DNA of 64,000 bases from Ariolimax columbianus (taxonomy: Eukaryota; Mollusca; Gastropoda; Stylommatophora; Arionidae): the NCBI GenBank assembly GCA_036924085.1, contig JAVGWX010000002.1, positions 47,588,916 to 47,652,915 on the forward strand, read 5' to 3'. The translations under genes were made by a program, and so were the position numbers. A model generated the notes under the pieces. That model was not told the origin of the DNA. It worked only from the letters and a program-made list of their open reading frames with translations, and ran no database searches. The first letter of the stretch is position 1. Each line of letters starts with the position of its first letter. This document shows positions 1 through 8,981 of the stretch, one piece after another.

Positions 1-209
1 CATCACTAACTTTAACACTAACCCAACCCTGATTAGGCTTCATGTGATACCTTACGCTGACCGATATTCATTTATATTTGTACGCGTTGGGAGATCAATG
101 GAAGAAACGTCATTCAGACATCGACAAACAGGTAGACAGGCACACATTTAAATAAGAGAATATTCTCACTCGTACCGTCTCCCACCTCTCATATACCACC
201 CCCTCCCCC

Positions 210-248
<39 letters not shown>

Positions 249-627
249 ATCTGTGTACAGACAGTTAAGCAATAGCAATACATACATATGAACAAAGACA
301 CTAATTTTGCGAGGGCGACAGTTTTGCCTCACTTTGTATACTCATGATTACATATGAACTGATTTGCACAAATTACTTTTTTATGTGCGGTGAAAGGGAC
401 ACAAGAACACGGGAAAGTAGAGGAAAAGGGAAAGAAGAGAGGGAATAAAGGGAACGATGGAGGAATAAATATGTTTGTAATATATTTGACACCCAATCTG
501 TACCTCTGTAGGAAGGAAAGCGGCATCTACATCTATTTAAGGGTGTCGCAAAAAACGGCTGAAAAGGACGGTGCACGGGGATAGCAAAACGGCATCATGT
601 AGAAACCATTGTTGTTAAAACAATCAC
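1..627. other. no gene recognised
   Basis: No reading frame here resembles a known protein. A CT-rich dinucleotide tract lies at about 206-247. The short frames either cross that tract or lack any recognisable domain. Confidence 0.6.
206..247. repeat. (CT)n microsatellite
   Basis: A near-perfect run of CT dinucleotides with a single TAT interruption near its start and a TTTAT exit. Simple repeat only. Confidence 0.9.
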
Positions 628-910
628 TGTGCTAGGTGCTCTATGCTATGTGCTCTGTGCTATGCAATAAACGTTCTATGGTGTGTGCTGTGTTCTAGTC
701 ACTTTGTGCTAGGTGCTCTGTGCTAGGTATTCTGTACTAGGTGCTCTGTGCTAGGTGCTCTGTGCTAGGTAATCTGTGATTGGTGATCTGTGCTTCGTGC
801 TCTGTGATAGAGGCTGTGCGCTTGTTGCTCTGCGCGTGGTACTCTGTGCTAGGTGCTCTGGGCTAAGTGTTATGTTCTTGGCGCTCTGTGTTAACTGTTC
901 TTTGATAGTA
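628..910. repeat. 14-bp degenerate minisatellite
   Basis: About 18 degenerate copies of a 14-bp unit close to TGCTCTGTGCTAGG. Copies in the middle are nearly identical and the edges are more diverged. No coding signature; frames opened across it are by-products of the repeat. Confidence 0.85.
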
Positions 911-924
911 ATGGCTATGACTAA

Positions 925-1378
925 CATCCTCCAACCTGGTCAGGATCGGCATGTGGTACCCCGCAAACACCCTCCAACCTGACCAAAACTGACATTTGGT
1001 ACCCCGCAAACACACTCCACCCTGACCAAGACCGACATGTGGTACCCCGCAAACACACTCCACCCTGACCAAGGCCGACATGTGGTACCCAGCAATCACA
1101 CTCCACCCTGGCCAAGACCGACATGTGGTACCCCGCAAACACACTCCACACTGGCCAAAACCGACATGTGGTACCCCGCAAACACTCCAATTTGGCAAAG
1201 ACCGACATGTGGTACCCCGCAAACACTCTCCACCCTGGCCAAGACTGACATGCGGTACCCCAAAAAAACACACTCCAACCAGACCAGGACCGACTTGTGG
1301 TAACCCGAAAAAAAACTCCACCCTGGCAAAGACCGACATGTGGTACCCCAAAAACACACTCCAATCTTCCCTCCCAAA
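925..1378. repeat. 43-bp minisatellite
   Basis: About ten copies of a 42-44 bp unit containing ACATGTGGTACCCCGC followed by AAACACACTCCACC. Units differ by substitutions and 1-2 bp indels, so overlapping frames in both directions stay open without being genes. The unit shares the CACTCCA motif with the next array. Confidence 0.9.
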
Positions 1379-1477
1379 AAACGTTACCGCCTCCCCCCCC
1401 CTCCCCACCTGCTGCATGCTACAATGTGATTCTCTACTAACTTGTTCCGACCTGGACCTCCACAAACAAGCTCCAAT

Positions 1478-2540
1478 GTGACCCCACCAACATGAATCAA
1501 CCAAACTCCACCAACATGAATCAACCAAACCCCACCAACATGAATCAACCAAACCCCAACAACATGAATCAACCCGACCCCGACCAACACGCTCCAACTA
1601 CACTCCATCAACATGCTCCACCTAGACCCCACCAACATGCTCCAACCAGACCCCAACCAACATGAATCAACCAAACACCACCAACATGAATCAACCAAAC
1701 CCCAACAACATGAATAACCAAGACCCCAACCAACACGCTCCAACTACACTCCACCAACATGCTCCAACCAGACCACGACCAACACGCTCCAACTACACTC
1801 CATCAACATGCTCCACCCAGACCCTACCAACATGCTCCAACCAGACCCCAACCAACATGCTCCAACCAGACCCCCACCAGCATGCTCCAACCAGACGCCA
1901 CAAACATGATCCAATCAGACCCCCAACAAAATGCTCCAATCAGACCCCCACCAACATGCTCCACCGAGACCCCCGCCAACATGCTCCAACCAGACCCCCG
2001 CCAACATGCTCCAACCAGACCCCAACCAACATGCTCCAACCAGACGCCACCAACATGATCCAATCAGACCCCCACCAACACGCTCCAACTACACTCCACC
2101 AACATGCTCCAACCAGACCCCACCAACACGCTCCAACAAGACCCCACCAACATGCTCCAACCAGACCCCCACCAACACGCTCCAACCAGACCCACATAAA
2201 CATGCTCCAACCACACTCCACCAACATACTCCAACCAGACCCCACCAACACGCTCCAACCACACTCCACAAACATGCTCCAACCAGACCCCCACCAACAT
2301 GCTCCAACCACACTCCACCAACATGCTCCAATCAAACCCCCAACAATATGCTCCAACCACACTCCACCAACATGCTCCAACCACACTCCACCAACATGCT
2401 CCAACCACACTCCACCAACATGCTCCAACCACACTCCACAAACATGCTCCAACCGCACTCCACCAACATGCTCCAACCATACTCCACCAACATGCTCCAA
2501 CCAAACCCCCACCAACATGCTCCAACCACACTCCACCTGA
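1478..2540. repeat. 23/24-bp minisatellite, upstream block
   Basis: Dozens of copies of a 23-24 bp unit, typically CTCCAACCACACTCC followed by ACCAACATG, with variants using AACCAGACCCC or AATCAACCAAA. Long proline/threonine/histidine frames on + and glycine/tryptophan/valine frames on - come from the repeat and are not genes. The block stops abruptly at 18S rRNA sequence and has a closely matching block on the other side of the retrotransposon. Confidence 0.95.
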
Positions 2541-3419
2541 TCGCATGGCCTCATGTGCCGGCGACGCATCTTTCAAATGTCTGCCCTATCAAATGTCGAT
2601 GGTACGTGACATGCCTACCATGTTTGTAACGGGTAACGGGGAATCAGGGTTCGATTCCGGAGAGGGAGCATGAGAAACGGCTACCACATCCAAGGAAGGC
2701 AGCAGGCGCGCAACTTAACCACTCCCGGCACGGGGAGGTAGTGACGAAAAATAACAATACGGGACTCTTTCGAGGCCCCGTAATTGGAATGAGTACACTT
2801 TAAACCCTTTAACGAGGATCTATTGGAGGGCAAGTCTGGTGCCAGCAGCCGCGGTAATTCCAGCTCCAATAGCGTATATTAAAGTTGTTGCAGTTAAAAA
2901 GCTCGTAGTTGGATCTCAGGCGCAGGCGGGCGGTCCGGCTCGCGCCGGTTCACTGCCCGTTGTCTCCTGCCCTACCGTCTGCCGGCTCTCTCCCACGGGT
3001 GCTCTTCGCTGAGCGTCCTGGGTGGCCGGCGCGTTTACTTTGAAAAAATTAGAGTGTTCAAAGCAGGCCTCGGCTGCCTGAATAATGGTGCATGGAATAA
3101 TGGAATAGGACCTCGGTTCTATTTTGTTGGTTTTCGGAACTGGAGGTAATGATTAACAGGGACAAATGGGGGCATTCGTATTGATGCGTTAGAGGTGAAA
3201 TTCTTGGATCGCCGCAAGACGAGCTACTGCGAAAGCATTTGTCAAGAATGTTTTCATTAATCAAGAACGAAAGTCAGAGGCGCGAAGACGATCAGATACC
3301 GTCGTAGTTCTGACCATAAACGATGCCGACTAGCGATCCGCAGGAGTTGCTTCGATGACTCTGCGGGCAGCTTCCGGGAAACCAAAGTGTTTGGGTTCCG
3401 GGGGAAGTATGGCTGCAAA

Positions 3420-3468
<49 letters not shown>

Positions 3469-3500
3469 GCGGCTTAATTTGACTCAACACGGCCAACACT
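2541..3500 (+). rRNA. partial 18S rRNA sequence (non-functional fragment)
   Basis: The sequence matches a contiguous internal stretch of metazoan 18S. It starts near the GATCGCA...GGCGACGCATCTTTCAAATG region, passes the universal GTGCCAGCAGCCGCGGTAAT at about 2840-2860, the V4 region, GAGGTGAAATTCTTGGATCG and GGATTAACAGG-type landmarks, and ends at AATTGACGGAAGGGCACCACC...GACTCAACACGG. It lacks the 18S 5' end and about the last third, and has array sequence directly upstream, so it cannot be a working gene. At least one helix is broken: the bases before GTTAGAGGTGAAATTC read TTGATGC where pairing with GCCGCAA would be expected. It is on the same strand as the retrotransposon ORF and merges without a break into the element's 18S-derived repeats. 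Confidence 0.94.
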
Positions 3501-4069
3501 GAAATGATTGACATGCCGAGACCACTCTTCTGGGGTCTAATATGGAACTGGTGCTGGACTTAGACCCCCAGAAATCTGGGGTTATGCCCCCTGTGGCCCG
3601 GTTTTGTCTGCATCCAGTGTTTGATAAAGGAATTGACGGAAGAGCACTATCAGGAGTGGAGCCTGAGACCTAAGTTAACTTAACACGCCAATACTGCAGA
3701 ATGACTGTCAAAAAGCACACCTTTGTGGGGTCTAATAGAGAACATGTGCTGGAATTAGACCCTCGAAAATTTTGGGGTTACCCTCTAAGAAACTTGATTG
3801 TCTAGCTAAGGGAATTGACGGAAGGGCACCACCAGGTGTGGAACCTGCGGCTTAATTTGACTGAACACGCCAATACTGTAGAACAACTGACAAATCGAGA
3901 GCACTGCCGTTTGGGTCTAATAATGAACGTACGCTGGTATTAGACTCACGGATGACAAGTCAGCTCTCAAACACTCAAATGAAAGAACGCTACGGAAATC
4001 GTGTTTAACTCCGCAGAAACCGCAGATTTCAAATACCTGGTCATTGACAAACAAAAGCCCTCAATAAAT
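3431..4069 (+). repeat. tandem 18S::28S chimeric units in the element leader
   Basis: Three units begin at about 3431, 3627 and 3808 (spacing 196 and 181 bp). Each starts with an 18S block (AAGGAATTGACGGAAG, then GTGGAGCCTGCGG, then a stretch like the 18S GGATTGACAGATTGAGAGC) and switches to a 28S block (TCTAAT...GAAC...TGTGCTGG...TTAGAC). The first two carry only a short 28S piece. The third runs on through sequence like GTTAGTTTTACCC and the sarcin-ricin region, ending near 4045. No ITS or 5.8S lies between the 18S and 28S parts. The 18S identity is highest in the first unit and lower in the next two. The arrangement resembles promoter monomers in other LINE leaders, but promoter activity is only a guess. 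Confidence 0.85.
3530..3571 (+). other. conserved 28S-derived hairpin, unit A
   Basis: Inverted repeat CTGGGGTCTAA / TTAGACCCCCAG (one extra C in the 3' arm) around a loop containing GGAACTGGTGCTGG. Further examples are at 3728-3762 and 3912-3948, and in copy 2 at 33809-33845 and 33977-34011. The native 28S segment here, as I recall it, pairs over only about four bases (CTAA/TTAG). Confidence 0.75.
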
Positions 4070-4549
4070 TCGTCTGACCAAATAGTGAACGGGTGCTGGA
4101 AATAGATCATCTAAAGACAGGTCAGTTTTACCCTACAAATGACAGGGCGTTGCTACAGAAAACCAGCTCAAATCGAGAGGAGCCGCAGACACTTTGGTTC
4201 ACGTACCAGGCTGATAAGCCAAGGGCGCGAGGCTACCATGTGGGGGATTACGGCTGAACCCTTGTAAGCCGCAATCCCGCCCAAAATCTCAGCACCACTG
4301 CAATGGGAGGCTCCTACATGCTCGGGACCTGGGGCTTGCGCCCCAGCCCTATCAGGTAGAGCCACAGTAAGAGGTCCTTGCCGCCCGCCAATCAAAGCGG
4401 GCGGACAACTGCTTGATACTCACCCTATACGGCGATGGGGTGCGAAAACACCAACCAAAGACTTAGTACCTGGTCGGGGTGTCGAAAACAGTAGAGCAGC
4501 CACCTCACTGTGAACTGTCAAGACTCAACCACTGACCATGAGAGTTGTC
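4070..4549 (+). pseudogene. 28S rRNA 3' terminal domain, degenerate, within the element leader
   Basis: Collinear with the last few hundred bases of metazoan 28S. Landmarks in order: AATAGTGAACGGGTGCTGG, GACAGGTCAGTTTTACCCTA, a sarcin-ricin-like ATCGAGAGGAGCCGCAG near 4172, GGCTGATAAGCCAA, GGCTACCATGTGGGGGATTA, AATCCCGCCC, GGTCGGGGTGTCG, AGTAGAGCAGCC and a terminus like GTTGTC at 4544-4549. GC-rich expansion parts of 28S are shortened. Sense orientation relative to the ORF. The parallel block in copy 2 ends at the same 28S position. Substitutions are scattered, so it is not a functional rRNA. Confidence 0.87.
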
Positions 4550-5072
4550 CGCACACCAGGCGAACAACATCTCTGTGGCATTACCAGGCTTGTCCTCTGG
4601 CTGAATGCACTCCGGCTACGATATCTACCTCTGTACGTTATCAGCCATATAACTATCATACTAGACGCAGAAGAGATGCAGACCAGCGGACATTGCACAC
4701 CTGCCCCACTGTGTCAACACCCTAGGTGGCGGGGAATGCTAGGCGTACCATCCCTGCATAGAAGCCAAGAAAATAAAGAGAAAAAGAGATACCCCACTCA
4801 CATGCAAATGCTACGTTCCTGGCAGGACGTGACGATCCTGGGACACAGACACACTGGAATTGCCTCTCTTCCGGGTAAACCAGTCCATCTCATATATCAT
4901 CACATATCATCATTGCACCCTATAGACACGAGTAGTGAAGACTCGATAGTCTGGTAAGACAACTTCCATAAGAGAGAAAACTCTGATCGTAAACAACTGC
5001 TGCCTTGCAGATAGGCTGAGGACAGCCAAAGGCTAAGGAGGGCATCCCTACAGAAACGCCTGTTGAAATCGG
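4550..5072 (+). other. unique part of the retrotransposon 5' leader
   Basis: This sequence is conserved with copy 2 at about 34449-34995 but does not look like rRNA. A frame opening at 4538 (ATG inside the 28S-derived tail) runs for 139 codons, yet the similarity to copy 2 switches frame along its length, so it is unlikely to be a conserved protein. No zinc knuckles or coiled coil typical of ORF1 are present. I therefore treat it as untranslated leader. Confidence 0.65.
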
Positions 5073-8000
5073 ATGCATGGGGCCGCAAGCCTAACAAAAC
5101 AGTGCAACGTAAATCACAGAATGATGGCAGTACAACCTATTAGAAAAACGTATGGCGCTCATCCTGCGGAGTCCCGCCAGGCAGCGATAGTGCCGGGCCT
5201 CACGCCTCGAAGGGGCCCACCCTTGACTACTGGTGGTCACCCACCCATGTGTCGTGGAGTCAAGGCACATGGCTATGGGGCAACGTCTATTGGCCAAAAC
5301 CTAAAGACCCTCAAAATACTACAGTGGAATGCGGAGAGAGTCATTAACAAAAAACTTTCCCTAACACACCACCTGCATGAAGGTAAGATTGACGTGGCAT
5401 GTATCCAGGAAACGCACCTCAACAATAACCATAAATTCTCAATCAGAGGATACCAGACCTTCCGTCTAGATAGAGAAGGCCACAAAGGAGGGGTCCTGAT
5501 ACTGACCAGAAACAGCATACCGAGTAGCGCGGTACCTGTCAATCACACCGGACAAGCAGAAATTGTAGGAGTTGACATAATGGCTCAAGAGACGAAGCTC
5601 CGCATTTTCAATCTTTACGGACCACCAAACAGAGACCTATCGCTCTCGAGTATGGAGGTCAGAGACTCCAACTGCATAGTAGTTGGAGATTTCAACAGCC
5701 ACTCGGAGAGATGGGGATACTCTGACACAGACAGCAGAGGTGACGAAGTGGAAGATTGGGAGATAGATGCAAATCTCTCCCTAATCAATAGGCCGGAGGA
5801 TAGCCCTAGCTTCTATTCAAGAACATGGCATACCACCTCGACTCCAGATTTGGCCTTCTCCACACAGGACATACACTATAAAATAGAGCGCCAGGTGCTA
5901 AACCAACTGGCAGGTAGCGACCACAGGCCGATCAGGCTAACCATTGACATAAAAGTAGGCCCACAGGAAACAAAACCGCTCCCACGTTGGAATTACAAAC
6001 GAGCCGACTGGGACAGATTTGCAATCCTGACAGATGGGCTGTGTGAAACCATCAACACACGAAACACCAAAATGAAGCCCATGGTAGAGAGCCTAAGCAA
6101 GGCAATAATGCAAGCCGCCACTGAAACCATCCCAAGACGTGCTAGGAAAAACTATAAGCCCTACTGGAATGATGAGTTACAGAACGTGGAAGATGCAGTA
6201 ACAAATGCTAGGAACATGGCAGAACGAGAAAAATCCATGGAGGCAAACATCGCCCTCAAAGCCGCCGCGGCGAAGTACAAACACACTCTCAAGCAAACAG
6301 CAAGAGAAAGCTGGAAAAATAAAACGGAAAGTCTAAACCTGGACAAAGAAGGGAACAAGCTATGGAAGCTAGTCAGAGCCATGAATGACGAAACCCCGTC
6401 AAATAAACAAATTACTATCAAGCAAGGCGAGAACTTGATCACAGGTAAGAAAGCCGCAAACGCCTTTGCCGATCACTATGCCAGAGCAAACCACATCGAG
6501 GTCCCTGCAGATAAGCATACATACAATAGCGAAGAGCTAAAGGGACACGAAAACATAAATACGGCTCCTGAAGAGCACATGATGGCCAAACTAACAATGC
6601 GCGAAATGGAAGAGGCCATGAGAACACTAAAGAAAAGGAAATCTCCCGGAAAAGACGGGATAACAAACGAAATGCTGATGGGGCTGGGCCAAACAGCGAA
6701 GAAGAAACTGCTATCGGTCCTAAACCAAAGCTGGAAAAGGGGAATTGTACCACAGGCATGGAAAGATGCAATACTGGTACCAGTACCAAAAACAGGAAAG
6801 GACAAAACAGATCCAAATGGATACAGGCCCATAAGCCTACTGAGCTGTGTCCGCAAGCTGATGGAACGGATGATAAACACCAGACTGATGTGGCATCTGG
6901 AAGAAAAACGAATACTAATCCCACAGCAAGCCGGCTTTAGACAGCACAGATCCACTGAGGACCAGGTCATCCTCATAGCCCAGGAGATAGAAGATGCCTA
7001 CCAGGCACAGAAACACACAGTAGCTGTTTGGGTGGACCTGGAAAAGGCATTTGACAAAGTTTGGAAGGATGGACTTAGAGTCAAGCTAAGAAGAAGTGAT
7101 GTCTGTGGGAAGATGTACAAGTGGATCAACCACTACCTCAAACAAAGAACGGCCAGAGTCCAAGTACAAGGGCAGATGAGCAAAAAGGTGACACTCGAGC
7201 AGGGAGTACCCCAAGGGGGAGTATTGTCACCCACACTCTTCCTGGTATATATAAACGATATTACAGAGAATATACCAAGAAGAATCCATAGCTCAATGTT
7301 TGCAGACGATCTGGCTATGTGGACCTCTGAAAAGAATCTCACCATAGCAAGAAATCGGATGCAGACGGCCCTAACATCGCTGGAAGAGTGGGCGAACTCA
7401 TGGCTGGTCAAAATAAACGAGGAGAAAACCACGTGCACAATATTCTCGCTCTCATTAAAACCCCAAAGTACCAAATTAAGTCTAAATGGCAAAATCCTGC
7501 AGCCAAACGACAACCCAACCTATCTGGGAGTCACATTTGATCGGCGCATGACATGGAAAAGTCAGATTGAGAGAAACCGAATGAAAGCCAGAGAAAGAAT
7601 GGCGATCATGAGGAAACTTGCTGGCACAAGCTGGGGAGCAAACGAAGGCATACTAAAGAAACTGTACACTGGAAGAGTGCGACCAGTTCTCGAGTATGGC
7701 ATCGCGGCATGGACAACAGCAGCGAAGGCGAACTTCGATAAAGTTAACAAACTTCAAAACCAAGCCATGAGAATTATATCAGGTGGCATGAAGTCAACGC
7801 CAATTGTAGAACTTGAAAAGATTACAAAACTGCAATCCATGACCGATAGAAGAGACTGCAGAGCCCATCTGCAGTCAGAGAAACTCCGAAGACTGACGGA
7901 CCATCCAATGTACCAGAGACTAAACAATTTGGGAAATGGGAAACTAAAGCGGAGAAACTTTGCAGAAATAGCCAAAGCAAAGATGCACGAAGATCCCATA

Positions 8001-8981
8001 AACGCACTAACAACACCAAAACCCATCACTACTGTACGAAAACCTACTTGGAGGCAGGATATATTTCCAGAGGTGGTAGAAAATATACCAGGTATTGGAA
8101 ACAAAAAGTGCCAGACTGAAAAAGAAAGGAGAGACACAACCCTAAGCTTCATAACGAAAAGCTACCCAAGCATGGACTGTACCCATGCATACACCGACGG
8201 TTCTGTAACAAACACTACACAGAACGGAGGGGCAGGAGCCTTCCTGAACCTACCAAATGGCAGAAAAATAACACTGTCATTCGCTACTGGTAAGTACACA
8301 AGCAATTTCAGAGCGGAGGCAGAGGCACTGAGGGCGGCAGTGGCAGAAATGGTAACACACAGTGAAAATGAGAGCCATATAGTCCTGCTGACAGATGCTC
8401 TCGCCGTAGTCACAGCGCTAAAAAGCCAGAAAAACACTGAGCTTAATGACTTAAGAGCAGCACTCTGCAAACTGTGCCAGCAGTCCGCACCAAAAAGGGT
8501 AGTGGTACAGTGGGTCCCATCACACTGCAACATCCAAGGCAACGAGGAGGCAGACAGACTGGCAAAAGAAGGTGCAAGGCTACCACAAACAGATACCAGT
8601 ATGACGTACGAAGAGTCAAAACGGCTTATCAAAGCCAGATACATGACCAAATGGGAAACCGAACATACTGGTTTCACCAAAAACGATGCCTATTACCAGT
8701 TGAACCGAAGAGAGCAGGTCGTTGTCTTCAGACTTCGCACTGGCCACAACAGACTGAGGTACCACCTATTCAACAAATTGAAGATAGGGTGTACCGACGA
8801 ATGCCCGTGCGGTACTGGTAAAATGACCACTGAACATCTGCTGCAGAACTGCCCGACATACGAGGATCAGAGAGAGCAGATGTGGCCATTGCCAGTGGAA
8901 CTGCAAGACAAGCTCTATGGTAGTGGCGAGAGTCTCAGGATGACCGCCGCTTTTTTCGAAAAAATAATGGTTACTGTCTGA
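5073..8981 (+). CDS. non-LTR retrotransposon polyprotein: endonuclease, reverse transcriptase, RNase H
   Basis: A single intact 1302-residue protein that would nick target DNA, reverse-transcribe element RNA from the nick and degrade the RNA strand. Endonuclease (about 80-290): LQWNAE with N86, IQETH with E113, LYGPP, GDFNSH with D206/N208, TPDL, GSDHRPI with D283/H284. Reverse transcriptase (about 520-830): SPGKDGI, NGYRPISLL, AGFRQHRSTEDQ, VWVDLEKAFDKVW, GVPQGGVLSP and the catalytic FADD at 743-746, followed by YLGVTFDRRMTW. RNase H (about 1035-1170): YTDGS with D1042, E1084, LTDA with D1108 and SHCNIQGNEEADRLA with H1151/D1161, so all four acidic residues are present. C-terminal C1244-x-C1246-x8-H1255-x4-C1260 motif as in other RNase H-bearing LINEs. 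The first ATG is used here; initiation at Met17, Met18 or Met59 would still include the whole endonuclease. No ORF1 precedes it. Intactness suggests recent insertion and possible activity. Confidence 0.96.
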   Translation: MHGAASLTKQCNVNHRMMAVQPIRKTYGAHPAESRQAAIVPGLTPRRGPPLTTGGHPPMCRGVKAHGYGATSIGQNLKTLKILQWNAERVINKKLSLTHHLHEGKIDVACIQETHLNNNHKFSIRGYQTFRLDREGHKGGVLILTRNSIPSSAVPVNHTGQAEIVGVDIMAQETKLRIFNLYGPPNRDLSLSSMEVRDSNCIVVGDFNSHSERWGYSDTDSRGDEVEDWEIDANLSLINRPEDSPSFYSRTWHTTSTPDLAFSTQDIHYKIERQVLNQLAGSDHRPIRLTIDIKVGPQETKPLPRWNYKRADWDRFAILTDGLCETINTRNTKMKPMVESLSKAIMQAATETIPRRARKNYKPYWNDELQNVEDAVTNARNMAEREKSMEANIALKAAAAKYKHTLKQTARESWKNKTESLNLDKEGNKLWKLVRAMNDETPSNKQITIKQGENLITGKKAANAFADHYARANHIEVPADKHTYNSEELKGHENINTAPEEHMMAKLTMREMEEAMRTLKKRKSPGKDGITNEMLMGLGQTAKKKLLSVLNQSWKRGIVPQAWKDAILVPVPKTGKDKTDPNGYRPISLLSCVRKLMERMINTRLMWHLEEKRILIPQQAGFRQHRSTEDQVILIAQEIEDAYQAQKHTVAVWVDLEKAFDKVWKDGLRVKLRRSDVCGKMYKWINHYLKQRTARVQVQGQMSKKVTLEQGVPQGGVLSPTLFLVYINDITENIPRRIHSSMFADDLAMWTSEKNLTIARNRMQTALTSLEEWANSWLVKINEEKTTCTIFSLSLKPQSTKLSLNGKILQPNDNPTYLGVTFDRRMTWKSQIERNRMKARERMAIMRKLAGTSWGANEGILKKLYTGRVRPVLEYGIAAWTTAAKANFDKVNKLQNQAMRIISGGMKSTPIVELEKITKLQSMTDRRDCRAHLQSEKLRRLTDHPMYQRLNNLGNGKLKRRNFAEIAKAKMHEDPINALTTPKPITTVRKPTWRQDIFPEVVENIPGIGNKKCQTEKERRDTTLSFITKSYPSMDCTHAYTDGSVTNTTQNGGAGAFLNLPNGRKITLSFATGKYTSNFRAEAEALRAAVAEMVTHSENESHIVLLTDALAVVTALKSQKNTELNDLRAALCKLCQQSAPKRVVVQWVPSHCNIQGNEEADRLAKEGARLPQTDTSMTYEESKRLIKARYMTKWETEHTGFTKNDAYYQLNRREQVVVFRLRTGHNRLRYHLFNKLKIGCTDECPCGTGKMTTEHLLQNCPTYEDQREQMWPLPVELQDKLYGSGESLRMTAAFFEKIMVTV

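Noticed and set aside
863..1597. 244-codon minus-strand glycine/tryptophan/valine-rich protein
   Set aside because: Minus-strand translation of the 43-bp and 24-bp repeats.
2541..3500. Functional 18S rRNA gene
   Set aside because: Lacks both ends, has a disrupted helix, and is flanked by a minisatellite and a retrotransposon instead of ITS1 and 5.8S.
4205..4260. Hammerhead-like ribozyme around CTGATAAG
   Set aside because: The motif belongs to the 28S-derived GGCTGATAAGCCAA helix; the remaining hammerhead core is absent.
4538..4957. 139-codon frame as ORF1 of the element
   Set aside because: Similarity to copy 2 changes frame along its length and no ORF1-type domain is visible.
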